Virus record (IMG/VR): IMGVR_UViG_3300021961_000070
Location: 1-64,000 of that record
Source: a virus
Direction: 5' to 3' (one strand)
Length of the DNA: 64,000 nucleotides
Shown here: in pieces, positions 1 to 8,156 of the stretch
Position numbering within the stretch: the first letter of the stretch is position 1
How the letters are laid out: each line of letters starts with the position of its first letter
Notes under the pieces: model-generated
The model's database searches: none
Seen by the model: only the letters and a program-made list of their open reading frames with translations
What the model was told of the DNA's origin: nothing
Translations under genes and position numbers: made by a program

Positions 1-1310
1 CTACCCTGAAAACCAGGAACTCCAGGAGGTCCAGATCCACCTGCTGGTCCTTGTACGCCTTGGAAACCAGCGGTTACACCTTGTGGTCCCTGTGGACCTT
101 GAGTACCCTGTCTACCTTGAAAACCTGGGACACCTGGAGGTCCTGGTGATCCTGTTGGACCTTGTACGCCTTGAAACCCTGCTGTTGGACCAACAGGTCC
201 CTGTGGACCCTGAGTACCTTGAAAACCCTGGAATCCAGAAGTTGGTCCTTGAGCACCTTGTGGACCTTGAACTCCTTGTCTACCCTGAAAACCAGGAACA
301 CCAGGAGGTCCTGGTGATCCTGTGGGTCCTTGAGCACCTTGAAAACCAGTTGTTGGTCCTTGAGCACCTTGTGGACCTTGAGTACCTTGAAAACCTTGAA
401 AACCAGGAACTCCAGGAGGTCCAGGAGAACCCGTGGGTCCTTGAGCACCTTGGAAACCAGAAGTTGGACCAACAGGTCCCTGTGGACCTTGAGTACCTTG
501 AAAACCTTGGAATCCAGAAGTTGGTCCTTGAGCGCCTTGTGGACCTTGAGTACCCTGTCTACCCTGAAAACCAGGAACACCAGGAGGTCCTGGTGAACCT
601 GTTGGACCTTGTACGCCTTGGAAACCAGCGGTTACACCTTGTGGTCCCTGTGGACCTTGAGTACCTTGAAAACCTTGGAATCCAGAAGTTGGTCCTTGAG
701 CACCTTGTGGACCTTGAACTCCTTGTCTACCCTGAAAACCAGGAACACCTGGAGGCCCAGGAGGACCTATTGGTCCTTGTACGCCTTGGAAACCTGTTGT
801 TGGACCTTGAGCACCTTGTGGACCTTGAGTACCTTGAAACCCTTGAAAACCTGCTGTTGGTCCTTGAGCACCTTGGGGTCCTTGTACTCCTTGTCTACCC
901 TGAAAACCAGGAACTCCAGGGGGTCCTGGTGATCCAGTAGGACCTTGTGTACCTTGAAACCCTGTTGTTGGACCTTGAGCCCCCTGTGGGCCTTGTACAC
1001 CCTGAAATCCTTGAAAACCAGGAACACCTGAAGGTCCTGGAGATCCTGTCGGACCTTGTACCCCTTGAAAACCAGTTGTTGGTCCTTGAGCGCCTTGAGG
1101 TCCTTGAACGCCTTGGAATCCTTGGAAACCTGCTGTTGGTCCTTGAGCGCCTTGAGGTCCTTGAACGCCTTGGAATCCTTGGAAACCAGAAACGCCTGAA
1201 GGTCCTGGTGATCCTGTCGGACCTTGTACACCCTGAAATCCAGAATCGCCAGTTGATCCTAAAAGACCTTGAGCGCCCTGTGGTCCTTGAACTCCCTGCG
1301 GTCCTTGTGG
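1..1310 (-). repeat. Collagen Gly-X-Y coding repeat tract
   Basis: Nearly every codon triplet encodes Gly-X-Y, and longer blocks of roughly 130 bp recur with few changes (for example the block starting near 230 is repeated near 510 and 660). The tract keeps one open frame throughout. The other long frames seen here are by-products of the repeat. Such tandem DNA is prone to recombination that changes fibre length. Confidence 0.85.
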
Positions 1311-1418
1311 TCCTCTAATATTTGTAGTATCTCCAATCCAAACTGCATTAGATGCAACAACATCACTAATTTCAATTGTTAGTCCATTTTTAATTCTAAA
1401 ATTAGATGAAGTTGCCAA
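1..1418 (-). CDS. Collagen-like tail appendage protein (C-terminus outside window)
   Basis: The reading frame is open from a TTG start at 1418 to the window edge, giving at least 472 residues. The first ~34 residues (start MATSSNFRIKNGL) form a short cap that ends in AVWIGDTTNIRG. After it come near-perfect Gly-X-Y triplets (GPQ, GVQ, GFQ, GPT, GSP, GVP), arranged in a higher-order block of about 45 residues that repeats to the edge. Such tracts fold as trimeric collagen triple helices in phage fibres. The start is chosen because the same N-terminal pattern opens the next gene upstream (MANNSNFIIKTGL, also TTG), and AAAGG lies upstream at a suitable distance. No in-frame ATG precedes the collagen tract. 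It is the last visible gene of the fibre cluster. The C-terminal domain (perhaps a chaperone or receptor-binding tip) is not visible. Confidence 0.85.
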   Translation of the reverse strand, partial: MATSSNFRIKNGLTIEISDVVASNAVWIGDTTNIRGPQGPQGVQGPQGAQGLLGSTGDSGFQGVQGPTGSPGPSGVSGFQGFQGVQGPQGAQGPTAGFQGFQGVQGPQGAQGPTTGFQGVQGPTGSPGPSGVPGFQGFQGVQGPQGAQGPTTGFQGTQGPTGSPGPPGVPGFQGRQGVQGPQGAQGPTAGFQGFQGTQGPQGAQGPTTGFQGVQGPIGPPGPPGVPGFQGRQGVQGPQGAQGPTSGFQGFQGTQGPQGPQGVTAGFQGVQGPTGSPGPPGVPGFQGRQGTQGPQGAQGPTSGFQGFQGTQGPQGPVGPTSGFQGAQGPTGSPGPPGVPGFQGFQGTQGPQGAQGPTTGFQGAQGPTGSPGPPGVPGFQGRQGVQGPQGAQGPTSGFQGFQGTQGPQGPVGPTAGFQGVQGPTGSPGPPGVPGFQGRQGTQGPQGPQGVTAGFQGVQGPAGGSGPPGVPGFQG

Positions 1419-1424
1419 AATTTA

Positions 1425-3620
1425 TTACCTTTCTTTTATTTTATTTAACAGATCAGAAATTAATAACTGTTGCTCTTTAATCGCTTGTGTAATAATAGGT
1501 ATTAATTTTTCATATTGTACCGCTAAAAAGTTTTCGCCAGATATACTTTTATTTTTATCATCATCAAACGGAGCCCTCTTAACTACTTCAGGTACAGAGG
1601 TCTGTATTTGTTGAGCAATTAATCCAACCTTTCTAGAGTAATCTTTATAGCCATATTTTTCAGCTAATCTATTTTGTGTATAATATATTCCTGTCATACT
1701 TAATATTTTTTCTAAACAATTATCTATAACTCTTATTTTTGTTTTCAATCTTTCATCAGAATAACCGGCAGTAATATCACCAGATGCTCTTATTGATCCT
1801 GTCGGTCCTACTGCCGTATTGATTCCTAGTGCGGAAACATTTGGTGTTGATGTTGTTCCTTGAGGTCCTTGGGGTCCTTGAAAACCTGATGCATTCTGTG
1901 CTCCAACAGGACCTTGAACTCCTTGAGGACCTTGAGGACCAGAAACTCCTTGAAAACCAGAGACACCTGGAACGCCTGTTGATCCTGTTGAGCCTGTAGG
2001 TCCTTGAGGACCTTGAGCACCTGGTACACCTGTTGGTCCTGTAGGTCCCGCAAAACCTTGAAAACCTGCGACTCCAGGAACACCTGTTGGTCCTGTGGTT
2101 CCTGTTGGACCTTGAGGACCTTGAGCACCTGAAACACCTGTTGGCCCTGTAGGTCCCGCAAAACCTTGAAAACCCGAAACGCCTGGAACACCAGTAGGTC
2201 CAGGAAAACCTGGAACTCCTTGGAAACCAGAAACTCCTGGAACACCTGTTGGTCCTGTAGTTCCTGTTGGACCCTGCGGACCTTGAGCACCTGGTACACC
2301 TGTTGGTCCTGTAGGTCCCGCAAAACCTTGAAAACCCGAAATGCCTGGAACACCTGTTGGTCCTGTAGTTCCTGTTGGACCCTGCGGACCTTGTGCACCT
2401 GGTACACCTGTTGGTCCTGTAGGTCCTGGTACGCCTTGAAATCCAGAGACACCTGGAACACCAGTAGGTCCAGGAAAACCTGGAACTCCTTGAAAACCTG
2501 AAACACCTGGAACACCTGTTGGTCCTGTGGTCCCTGTTGGACCTTGAGGACCTTGAGCACCTGGTACACCTGTTGGTCCCGTTGGTCCTGGTACACCTTG
2601 AAAGCCTGGGACTCCAGGAACGCCTTGAGGTCCTGTCAACTGAAAAAAACCCTGAGGGCCTTGTGCACCTGGTACACCTGTTGGTCCTGTAGGTCCTGGT
2701 ACGCCTTGAAATCCAGAGACACCTGGAACACCAGTAGGTCCAGGAAAACCTGGAACTCCTTGAAAACCAGAGACACCTGGAACGCCTGTTGGTCCTGTGG
2801 TTCCTGTTGGACCTTGAGGACCTTGAGCACCTGGAACACCTGTTGAGCCTGTAGGACCTGCAAATCCTTGGAAACCAGAAATTCCTGGAACTCCTGTTGG
2901 TCCAGGAAAACCTGGAACTCCTTGGAAACCAGAAACTCCTGGAACACCGGTAGCTCCTGTAGGTCCTGTTGGACCTTGAGGACCTTGAGCACCTGATACA
3001 CCTGTTGAGCCTGTAGGTCCTGATACACCTTGAAAACCAGAAATGCCAGGAACACCGGTAGCTCCTGTAGGTCCTGGTACTCCTTGAAATCCAGAAACGC
3101 CAGGAACACCGGTAGCTCCTGTAGGTCCTGTTGGGCCTTGGGTACCTTGAGCACCTGGTACGCCTGTGGGTCCTGTAGGTCCTGGTACTCCTTGTAAACC
3201 AGAAACTCCTGGAACACCGGTAGCTCCTGTAGGTCCTGTTGGACCTTGAGGACCTTGAGCGCCTGGTACGCCTGTGGGTCCTGTAGGTCCTGGTACTCCT
3301 TGAAATCCAGAAACGCCAGGAACACCTGTCGGTCCTGTTGGTCCTGGTACGCCTTGAAAACCAAAGACACCTGGAACACCGGTAGCTCCTGTAGGTCCTG
3401 TTGGACCTTGAGGACCTTGAGCACCAGAAACGCCAGTAACGCCTTGAGGTCCTTGCGGGCCTTGTACGCCTTGAACTCCCGTTGAACCTGTGACTCCTTG
3501 AAATCCTGGGAAACCGACAATATTATTGCTTGGACCAATCCAATCACCAGCAGTATCAATGACTGTGGTTTCGTTTACTGCTAAACCAGTTTTTATTATA
3601 AAATTGGAATTGTTAGCCAA
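1425..3620 (-). CDS. Collagen-like fibre with C-terminal S74 intramolecular chaperone
   Basis: 731 residues. Residues 1-36 form a cap (MANNSNFIIKTGL... WIGPSNNIVG). Residues ~37-590 are Gly-X-Y collagen repeats rich in GPT, GVP, GFQ, GAQ and GPQ. Residues ~605-731 are a Peptidase_S74 / endosialidase-type chaperone: the YSDERLK motif (Ser ~621, Lys nearby) begins the domain, followed by GLIAQQIQ and VQYEKLIP and a terminal coiled coil. In this family the domain trimerises the fibre and cleaves itself off at the Ser. The collagen repeat is interrupted once (QGFFQLTGPQ). Start codon is TTG at 3620 with AAGGGG upstream; an ATG eight codons' length upstream is out of frame. The next gene starts 7 bases downstream, so the two collagen genes form one unit. 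Confidence 0.9.
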   Translation of the reverse strand: MANNSNFIIKTGLAVNETTVIDTAGDWIGPSNNIVGFPGFQGVTGSTGVQGVQGPQGPQGVTGVSGAQGPQGPTGPTGATGVPGVFGFQGVPGPTGPTGVPGVSGFQGVPGPTGPTGVPGAQGPQGPTGPTGATGVPGVSGLQGVPGPTGPTGVPGAQGTQGPTGPTGATGVPGVSGFQGVPGPTGATGVPGISGFQGVSGPTGSTGVSGAQGPQGPTGPTGATGVPGVSGFQGVPGFPGPTGVPGISGFQGFAGPTGSTGVPGAQGPQGPTGTTGPTGVPGVSGFQGVPGFPGPTGVPGVSGFQGVPGPTGPTGVPGAQGPQGFFQLTGPQGVPGVPGFQGVPGPTGPTGVPGAQGPQGPTGTTGPTGVPGVSGFQGVPGFPGPTGVPGVSGFQGVPGPTGPTGVPGAQGPQGPTGTTGPTGVPGISGFQGFAGPTGPTGVPGAQGPQGPTGTTGPTGVPGVSGFQGVPGFPGPTGVPGVSGFQGFAGPTGPTGVSGAQGPQGPTGTTGPTGVPGVAGFQGFAGPTGPTGVPGAQGPQGPTGSTGSTGVPGVSGFQGVSGPQGPQGVQGPVGAQNASGFQGPQGPQGTTSTPNVSALGINTAVGPTGSIRASGDITAGYSDERLKTKIRVIDNCLEKILSMTGIYYTQNRLAEKYGYKDYSRKVGLIAQQIQTSVPEVVKRAPFDDDKNKSISGENFLAVQYEKLIPIITQAIKEQQLLISDLLNKIKER
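1850..3520 (-). repeat. Second collagen Gly-X-Y coding repeat tract
   Basis: Tandem blocks encoding GPTGPTGVPGAQGPQ-type sequence recur about every 100-130 bp, some nearly identical (for example around 2240-2420 and 2690-2830). The sequence differs from the tract at 1-1310 in favoured triplets (GVP and GPT here, GVQ and GFQ there), so the two genes are paralogous in design but not recent duplicates. Confidence 0.8.
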
Positions 3621-3634
3621 GGTTCATTTTCCCC

Positions 3635-3656
3635 TTAACATATTTTAATATGTTAA
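3635..3656. other. Perfect AT-rich dyad between fibre genes
   Basis: A 10-base arm TTAACATATT at 3635-3644 and its exact complement at 3647-3656 flank two T bases. It covers the stop codon of the 1148-residue fibre gene and lies just before the start region of the collagen gene. It has few G:C pairs, so it is at best a weak terminator; mRNA processing or 3'-end protection are alternatives. Confidence 0.4.
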
Positions 3657-6600
3657 ACTGTTATTAGACTTCTCATTGCTTTAAATGTAGTTGTTGTTCC
3701 ATTTACTGGTGTAGCCAATATTCTGAATTGACCAGTAACTATCGAAGCATCAAATGTTGCAAGAGAGGTTCCAGTTTTTATTTCGCCATATTGAGCCAGA
3801 TAAACTGTAGTATCATCATGAACGAAACTTAGTTCAATTACATGATATGCTGTACCATTTGTAATTTGAATGAAGTATTTTCCAGAACGATAAGTCGATG
3901 CGCTGAAAAAATCCAAAATAAATTGTGATGTACTCGAAACTGATTGCTGAGTTGATTTAATATCTAATGATGTATTAACAGTAACATTGGTATTTGCAAC
4001 AAGTGAGGAACCCGTTAATGTTGAACTTGTAGTCAAAGCACCAGTCATTGTATCGCCAGCTTTTGCTACTTTTGCAATATTTACCGCACCAACATTAGCT
4101 TGATATCCATTAGTGACTATAATAAGACCAGCACCAACATTAGCCTCATAATTAGCCTTGGTTGTTATAAGGCCGGCACCAACGTTAGCTTCATAATTGG
4201 CCTTGGTTGTTATAAGTCCGGCGCCTACATTGGCTTGACTTGCCGCGGTATCGGCGATTCTGGCAGCACCAACATTTGCTTGATATGCATTCGTAACCGT
4301 TATAAGACCAGCACCGACATTGGCTTGAGATGTGGTTTGTATTGTATTCGCATAATCAAGAGGATCTAATCCTCTCAGCGTAATTACATTCGTTATAATA
4401 TTAGCACTTAAAGTTGCAACTCTTGTATTAGCAATATCAATAGTATTACCAGGTTCAGTTCCTGGTTTGTAACTGTCAAATAGGTAATATCTACCATCTG
4501 TAAATTTACGAATTAAACCAGTATGATTATTTGGTGTATTTGCATAATGACCAACAAAACCAATATCTAAAGTATCGGTTAGATTTTCAACACCAAGTTG
4601 AATAATCGTATCAGTGACTTTAAGTGATGAAACATTAATTGTTGTTGTATTGCCGGTAATTACAAGATTGCCAGTTATAGACAAGTCTCCAGAAATAGTT
4701 CCGCCAGTCTTATCAAGTTTTGTTAATAATCCAGCACCAACATTAGCCTCATAGTTAGCTTTTGTTGTTATAAGTCCGGCGCCAACATTGGCATCAGAAT
4801 CTAATTTATTTGAAATTAAACCTGCACCAACATTAGCCTCATAGTTAGCTTTTGTTGTTATAAGTCCGGCACCAACGTTGGCTTGCCCTGCTGCGGTATC
4901 AGTTATTCTTGCGGCACCAATATTTGCATAAAGACTATTGATATTATTGGTTAGATCGGTTCTAACACTTATTAAACCAGCACCGACGTTGGCTTGATAT
5001 GCGCCAGTAACCGTAATAAGTCCAGCACCGACGTTGGCTTGATATGCGCCAGTAACCGTAATGAGTCCAGCACCGACGTTGGCTTGACTTGCCGCAACAT
5101 CGGTAATCCTAGCAGAACCAACATTAGCATAAAGATCATTAACATTATTAGTTAAATCGGTTCTAACACTTATTAAACCAGCACCAACGTTAGCTTCATA
5201 ATTGGCCTTGGTTGTTATAAGTCCGGCGCCTACATTGGCTTGACTTGCCGCGGTATCGGCGATCCTGGCAGCACCGACATTGGCGTAGAGAGCATCTACA
5301 TCACCAAATAACTCTGCAATATCAACCTTTAAACTTATTAAACCGGCACCGACGTTGGCTTCCGAAACTGCTTTTGCCGATAACAATCCAGCACCAACGT
5401 TGGCTTGCGCCGCTGCGGTATCAGTTATTCTGGCCGCACCAACATTAGCGTAGAGAGCATCGACATTATTCGTTAAATCGGTTCTTACTGATATTAGTCC
5501 AGCGCCTACATTGGCTTGTCCAGAAGCAACATCAGCAATTCTAGCGGCACCAACATTAGCATATAGAGCATTGATGTTGTTGGTTAGATTAGTTGAAATT
5601 AGTAATAAACCAGCTCCAGTATTTCCTTGATGCCAAGTATTTGCAGTATCGGTATAATTTTTTGCATCAATTAATGCCGCACCAGTATTTGCTTGGCCTG
5701 ATGTAACATCCGTAATTCTAGCGGCACCAATGTTTGCATAAAGATTATTAACGTTATTGGTTAGATCAGTTCTAACATCAATCAAACCAGATCCAACATT
5801 AGCTTGGCTAGCCGCAACATCCGTAATTCTAGCGGCACCAATGTTTGCATAAAGATTATTAACGTTATTGGTTAGATCGGTTCTTACTGATATTAGTCCA
5901 GCGCCGACATTAGCCTGAGATGCATTCGTGACTGCTATATCTCCGGCGCCTACGTTAGCAGTTGTCGCAATTATGTATTGATCGGTATTATCTTTTAAAA
6001 CCCAATAATCATTCGTTTCATCATAGCGAATGTATACGTTTGAACCACCTCTATTGACAGTTATTCCTGCATTTTGAGTTGGAGTAACTCCTTCTTGCCA
6101 ATTTGAATTTAAAATAATTTCATTATCAGAAACATTTAATTCTGTAGTATTAATTGAAGTTACATTTCCTGTTACCGACAGATTGCCAGTGATTGTAACA
6201 TCACCACTTACCGTTCCACCAGATGAACTAAATCTTGTGTTAGCAAAATTATAAGCTGAATTTGCCCAAGAATATGCTAGATTTGCTTGATCAAAAGAAG
6301 AATTTGCTAAATCGGAAATACCTTTTAATCCAGGCGAATCTGAATTTGGTAAAACTAGATCGGTCGCTCCAGCAATAGAAATAGTACCTGATGTATTTCC
6401 TAATACTATACCACCAAGATTTATGGAACCTGGACCAACATAAATTGAATGCCAACGATTTGTTTCTGATCCGAGAAAGTAAACGTTATCAGTAGTCGGA
6501 AGAACATTTCCTGTAATATCGAGATTACCAGAAATTGTTCCGCCCGTTTTAGGTAAGAAAGTATTATCTGTATAATTTTTTAGATTAGTATTGGCTACAT

Positions 6601-7099
6601 CAACATAGTTCTTTAAGTTTGTGTTGGCAGTTGTTACTAAATTATCGGTGTAATTTTTTAGATTAGTATTAGCAGTTTCAGTGTCGATTCTTAAATCGCC
6701 GACATTAGCTTCATAATCGTTTCTAACAGAAATTAAACCAGCACCAACGTTAGCTTGATATGCACCCGTAACACTGATTAGACCGGCACCAACGTTAGCT
6801 TGTCCTGAAGTAACGGCGGAATTGGCAGCATCAAAAGCCTGCTGTGCTAAAATATTTGCTGAATTGGCTTTATTGAATGCTAAATTTGCTTGATCGAAGG
6901 CAGAATTAGCTTTACCTAAAGCTGCGGCAGCACCAGCAGAAGAACCTTGTTCTAGTGCTAGAGGGAAACCTCCAGGTGTTACGCCATCATGAACAACTAT
7001 AGTTTTCTTATCTGTGTCTACAGTAACTTCAGCAATAACACCAGTAAATACTGATGTCTGTGCTGTATTACCTCTTCTTAGTTGTAACTGGGTTGCCAT
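3653..7099 (-). CDS. Long tail fibre with QANVGAGLI repeats
   Basis: 1148 residues. The N-terminus (MATQLQLRRGNTAQTSVF ... VVHDGVTPGGFPLA) is the common phage fibre cap that attaches to other tail parts. Residues ~60-1000 are dominated by a short repeat of the form QANVGAGLI-x(1-6) alternating with RTDLTNNVNxLYANVGAARI, interrupted by two fibre modules of the type SGDVTITGNLSVTGN...INVSSLKVTDTIIQLG. The last ~120 residues are a non-repetitive β-rich tip (DIKSTQQSVSSTSQFILDFF...). Repeats like these build long trimeric β-structured or coiled fibres. There is no S74 domain. A late-promoter-like box (7123-7130) lies 24 bases upstream of its ATG. The function as host-binding fibre is inferred from architecture and position. 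Confidence 0.8.
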   Translation of the reverse strand: MATQLQLRRGNTAQTSVFTGVIAEVTVDTDKKTIVVHDGVTPGGFPLALEQGSSAGAAAALGKANSAFDQANLAFNKANSANILAQQAFDAANSAVTSGQANVGAGLISVTGAYQANVGAGLISVRNDYEANVGDLRIDTETANTNLKNYTDNLVTTANTNLKNYVDVANTNLKNYTDNTFLPKTGGTISGNLDITGNVLPTTDNVYFLGSETNRWHSIYVGPGSINLGGIVLGNTSGTISIAGATDLVLPNSDSPGLKGISDLANSSFDQANLAYSWANSAYNFANTRFSSSGGTVSGDVTITGNLSVTGNVTSINTTELNVSDNEIILNSNWQEGVTPTQNAGITVNRGGSNVYIRYDETNDYWVLKDNTDQYIIATTANVGAGDIAVTNASQANVGAGLISVRTDLTNNVNNLYANIGAARITDVAASQANVGSGLIDVRTDLTNNVNNLYANIGAARITDVTSGQANTGAALIDAKNYTDTANTWHQGNTGAGLLLISTNLTNNINALYANVGAARIADVASGQANVGAGLISVRTDLTNNVDALYANVGAARITDTAAAQANVGAGLLSAKAVSEANVGAGLISLKVDIAELFGDVDALYANVGAARIADTAASQANVGAGLITTKANYEANVGAGLISVRTDLTNNVNDLYANVGSARITDVAASQANVGAGLITVTGAYQANVGAGLITVTGAYQANVGAGLISVRTDLTNNINSLYANIGAARITDTAAGQANVGAGLITTKANYEANVGAGLISNKLDSDANVGAGLITTKANYEANVGAGLLTKLDKTGGTISGDLSITGNLVITGNTTTINVSSLKVTDTIIQLGVENLTDTLDIGFVGHYANTPNNHTGLIRKFTDGRYYLFDSYKPGTEPGNTIDIANTRVATLSANIITNVITLRGLDPLDYANTIQTTSQANVGAGLITVTNAYQANVGAARIADTAASQANVGAGLITTKANYEANVGAGLITTKANYEANVGAGLIIVTNGYQANVGAVNIAKVAKAGDTMTGALTTSSTLTGSSLVANTNVTVNTSLDIKSTQQSVSSTSQFILDFFSASTYRSGKYFIQITNGTAYHVIELSFVHDDTTVYLAQYGEIKTGTSLATFDASIVTGQFRILATPVNGTTTTFKAMRSLITV
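4086..5950 (-). repeat. Tandem repeat coding QANVGAGLI / YANVGAARI units
   Basis: A 27-30 bp unit (minus-strand sense caagccaatgtnggngcngg) occurs many times, with local near-identical copies separated by short variable linkers such as atcggttctaacacttatta. Copies are in frame within the fibre gene, so unit gain or loss would change fibre length without breaking the frame. Confidence 0.75.
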
Positions 7100-7122
7100 T
7101 AGTTATTTCCAAATTTTATTTT

Positions 7123-7130
7123 TATTTATG
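7123..7130 (-). promoter_or_regulatory. T4-type late promoter candidate (CATAAATA)
   Basis: Minus strand reads CATAAATA, one base from the T4 late consensus TATAAATA. It overlaps the stop codon of the 144-residue gene and lies 24 bases before the ATG of the 1148-residue fibre gene, a suitable distance. gp33, the late co-activator, is encoded at 42512-42733. Confidence 0.5.
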
Positions 7131-7560
7131 ACAGATTTCCGCAGTCAAACAGAGAGGGTGCTGGAACACCATCAGTTATAAATCCCAAATCTATAAAAGG
7201 AAAGCCACCTCCTGCGCCGCTGCCTGCATTTGCAGTATATTGTTTAGAACCATCAGCGAATTGTATGTAATTTCTTACGGCAACACTCTCAGAAGTTACA
7301 TTATCGGTTAATAAAACCTTATTTGTATAATCAAACTTTAAATTCGCTGAAGCTCCAAAAGAACCGAATGTATTGAATTGTATTTCAGTATCTAAGCCAG
7401 ATGGTTCTGTTATTACATCAAGTACGACGGCATAATTGGAACTATTTCCATAGTATAATTTTCCATCATAATAGTTAATAGCCAATTCGCCAGGGTATAA
7501 TGTACTAGGTACATTACCTGGAACGCCCGAATTTTTTAATTGAATTATTGTGTTAGCCAT
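7126..7560 (-). CDS. Small tail fibre-like structural protein
   Basis: 144 residues. The N-terminal cap MANTIIQLKNSGVPGNVPS and GELAINYYDGKLYYG match the attachment-domain style of T4-like phage fibres and resemble the cap of the 550-residue protein at 8157-9809 (MGSTVIQLKYSSL). The middle (FGASANLKFDYTNKVLLTDN...NYIQFADGSKQYT) is a typical short β-structured fibre module. The glycine-rich end (AGSGAGGGFPFIDLG) is probably a flexible or surface tip. It is likely a truncated or connector fibre. Receptor binding is not shown by sequence. Confidence 0.6.
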   Translation of the reverse strand: MANTIIQLKNSGVPGNVPSTLYPGELAINYYDGKLYYGNSSNYAVVLDVITEPSGLDTEIQFNTFGSFGASANLKFDYTNKVLLTDNVTSESVAVRNYIQFADGSKQYTANAGSGAGGGFPFIDLGFITDGVPAPSLFDCGNLS

Positions 7561-7568
7561 TTACCGAT

Positions 7569-8135
7569 TCAAAATGTTCCACCCGATTTCACCAAATCAT
7601 TTTCTTCATTTGTAGGTTCTGGAGATTCTGGTTGAACATTTTCACCGAGTCTAACTTTTTTTAGTTTCGCAGCCGGAACCGCCGATTCTAATCTGACGAT
7701 ATACTTATTTAATTCTTCAATAGTTTTGGTATTGCTCACTAATACTTCCTGTGATTCACTTTTCGTCTTTAGAATTTCTTTTCTTGCTTCTTCTAGTTGT
7801 CTCATGTAATCATTCACAGCACTTTGTAATCTATTTTTCTCCTGCATAACAGAATTCATATTATTCATTTGAGAATCTTTATTATTAATACTATTTTTTA
7901 AATCATTTCTCTCTGTTATTAAAACATTAATAGCCTTGTCTTTTTCAATGAGGGCTTTTTGCAATTCTTCATTTCTCGAAGATAGTTCTTGAACCCTTCT
8001 TTTAGATTCATTTACATCTTCTACTTCAGTTTTGTTTACCTCTAGTTGTGCTTGAAATAAAATATTTTGTTTTACTACCGCAACAAAGTTATCAAGAAGA
8101 ACTTGTGAATAAACATTTTGTAATTTTACATCCAT
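7569..8135 (-). CDS. Coiled-coil virion-associated protein ending in GGTF
   Basis: 188 residues. Residues ~30-160 are a long heptad-rich coiled coil (LSSRNEELQKALIEKDKAINVL... MRQLEEARKEILKTK). The end is acidic and flexible (ENVQPESPEPTNEEND) and closes with SGGTF. The same GGTF terminus is found on the two neighbouring structural proteins upstream. No catalytic motif is visible. Placement between fibre genes suggests a rod-like connector or assembly factor of the fibre; the coiled coil suggests a trimer or dimer. Function not recognised. Confidence 0.55.
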   Translation of the reverse strand: MDVKLQNVYSQVLLDNFVAVVKQNILFQAQLEVNKTEVEDVNESKRRVQELSSRNEELQKALIEKDKAINVLITERNDLKNSINNKDSQMNNMNSVMQEKNRLQSAVNDYMRQLEEARKEILKTKSESQEVLVSNTKTIEELNKYIVRLESAVPAAKLKKVRLGENVQPESPEPTNEENDLVKSGGTF

Positions 8136-8156
8136 AATGAATTCCTTTCATAATAT

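Noticed and set aside
74-3559. Long frames on both strands within the collagen region
   Set aside because: They are by-products of the GGN-rich tandem repeat; they lack starts, domains and context, while the Gly-X-Y frame is continuous.
3635-3656. AT-rich palindrome as rho-independent terminator
   Set aside because: Perfect dyad but with almost no G:C pairs and no clear T tract after it; listed only as a dyad.
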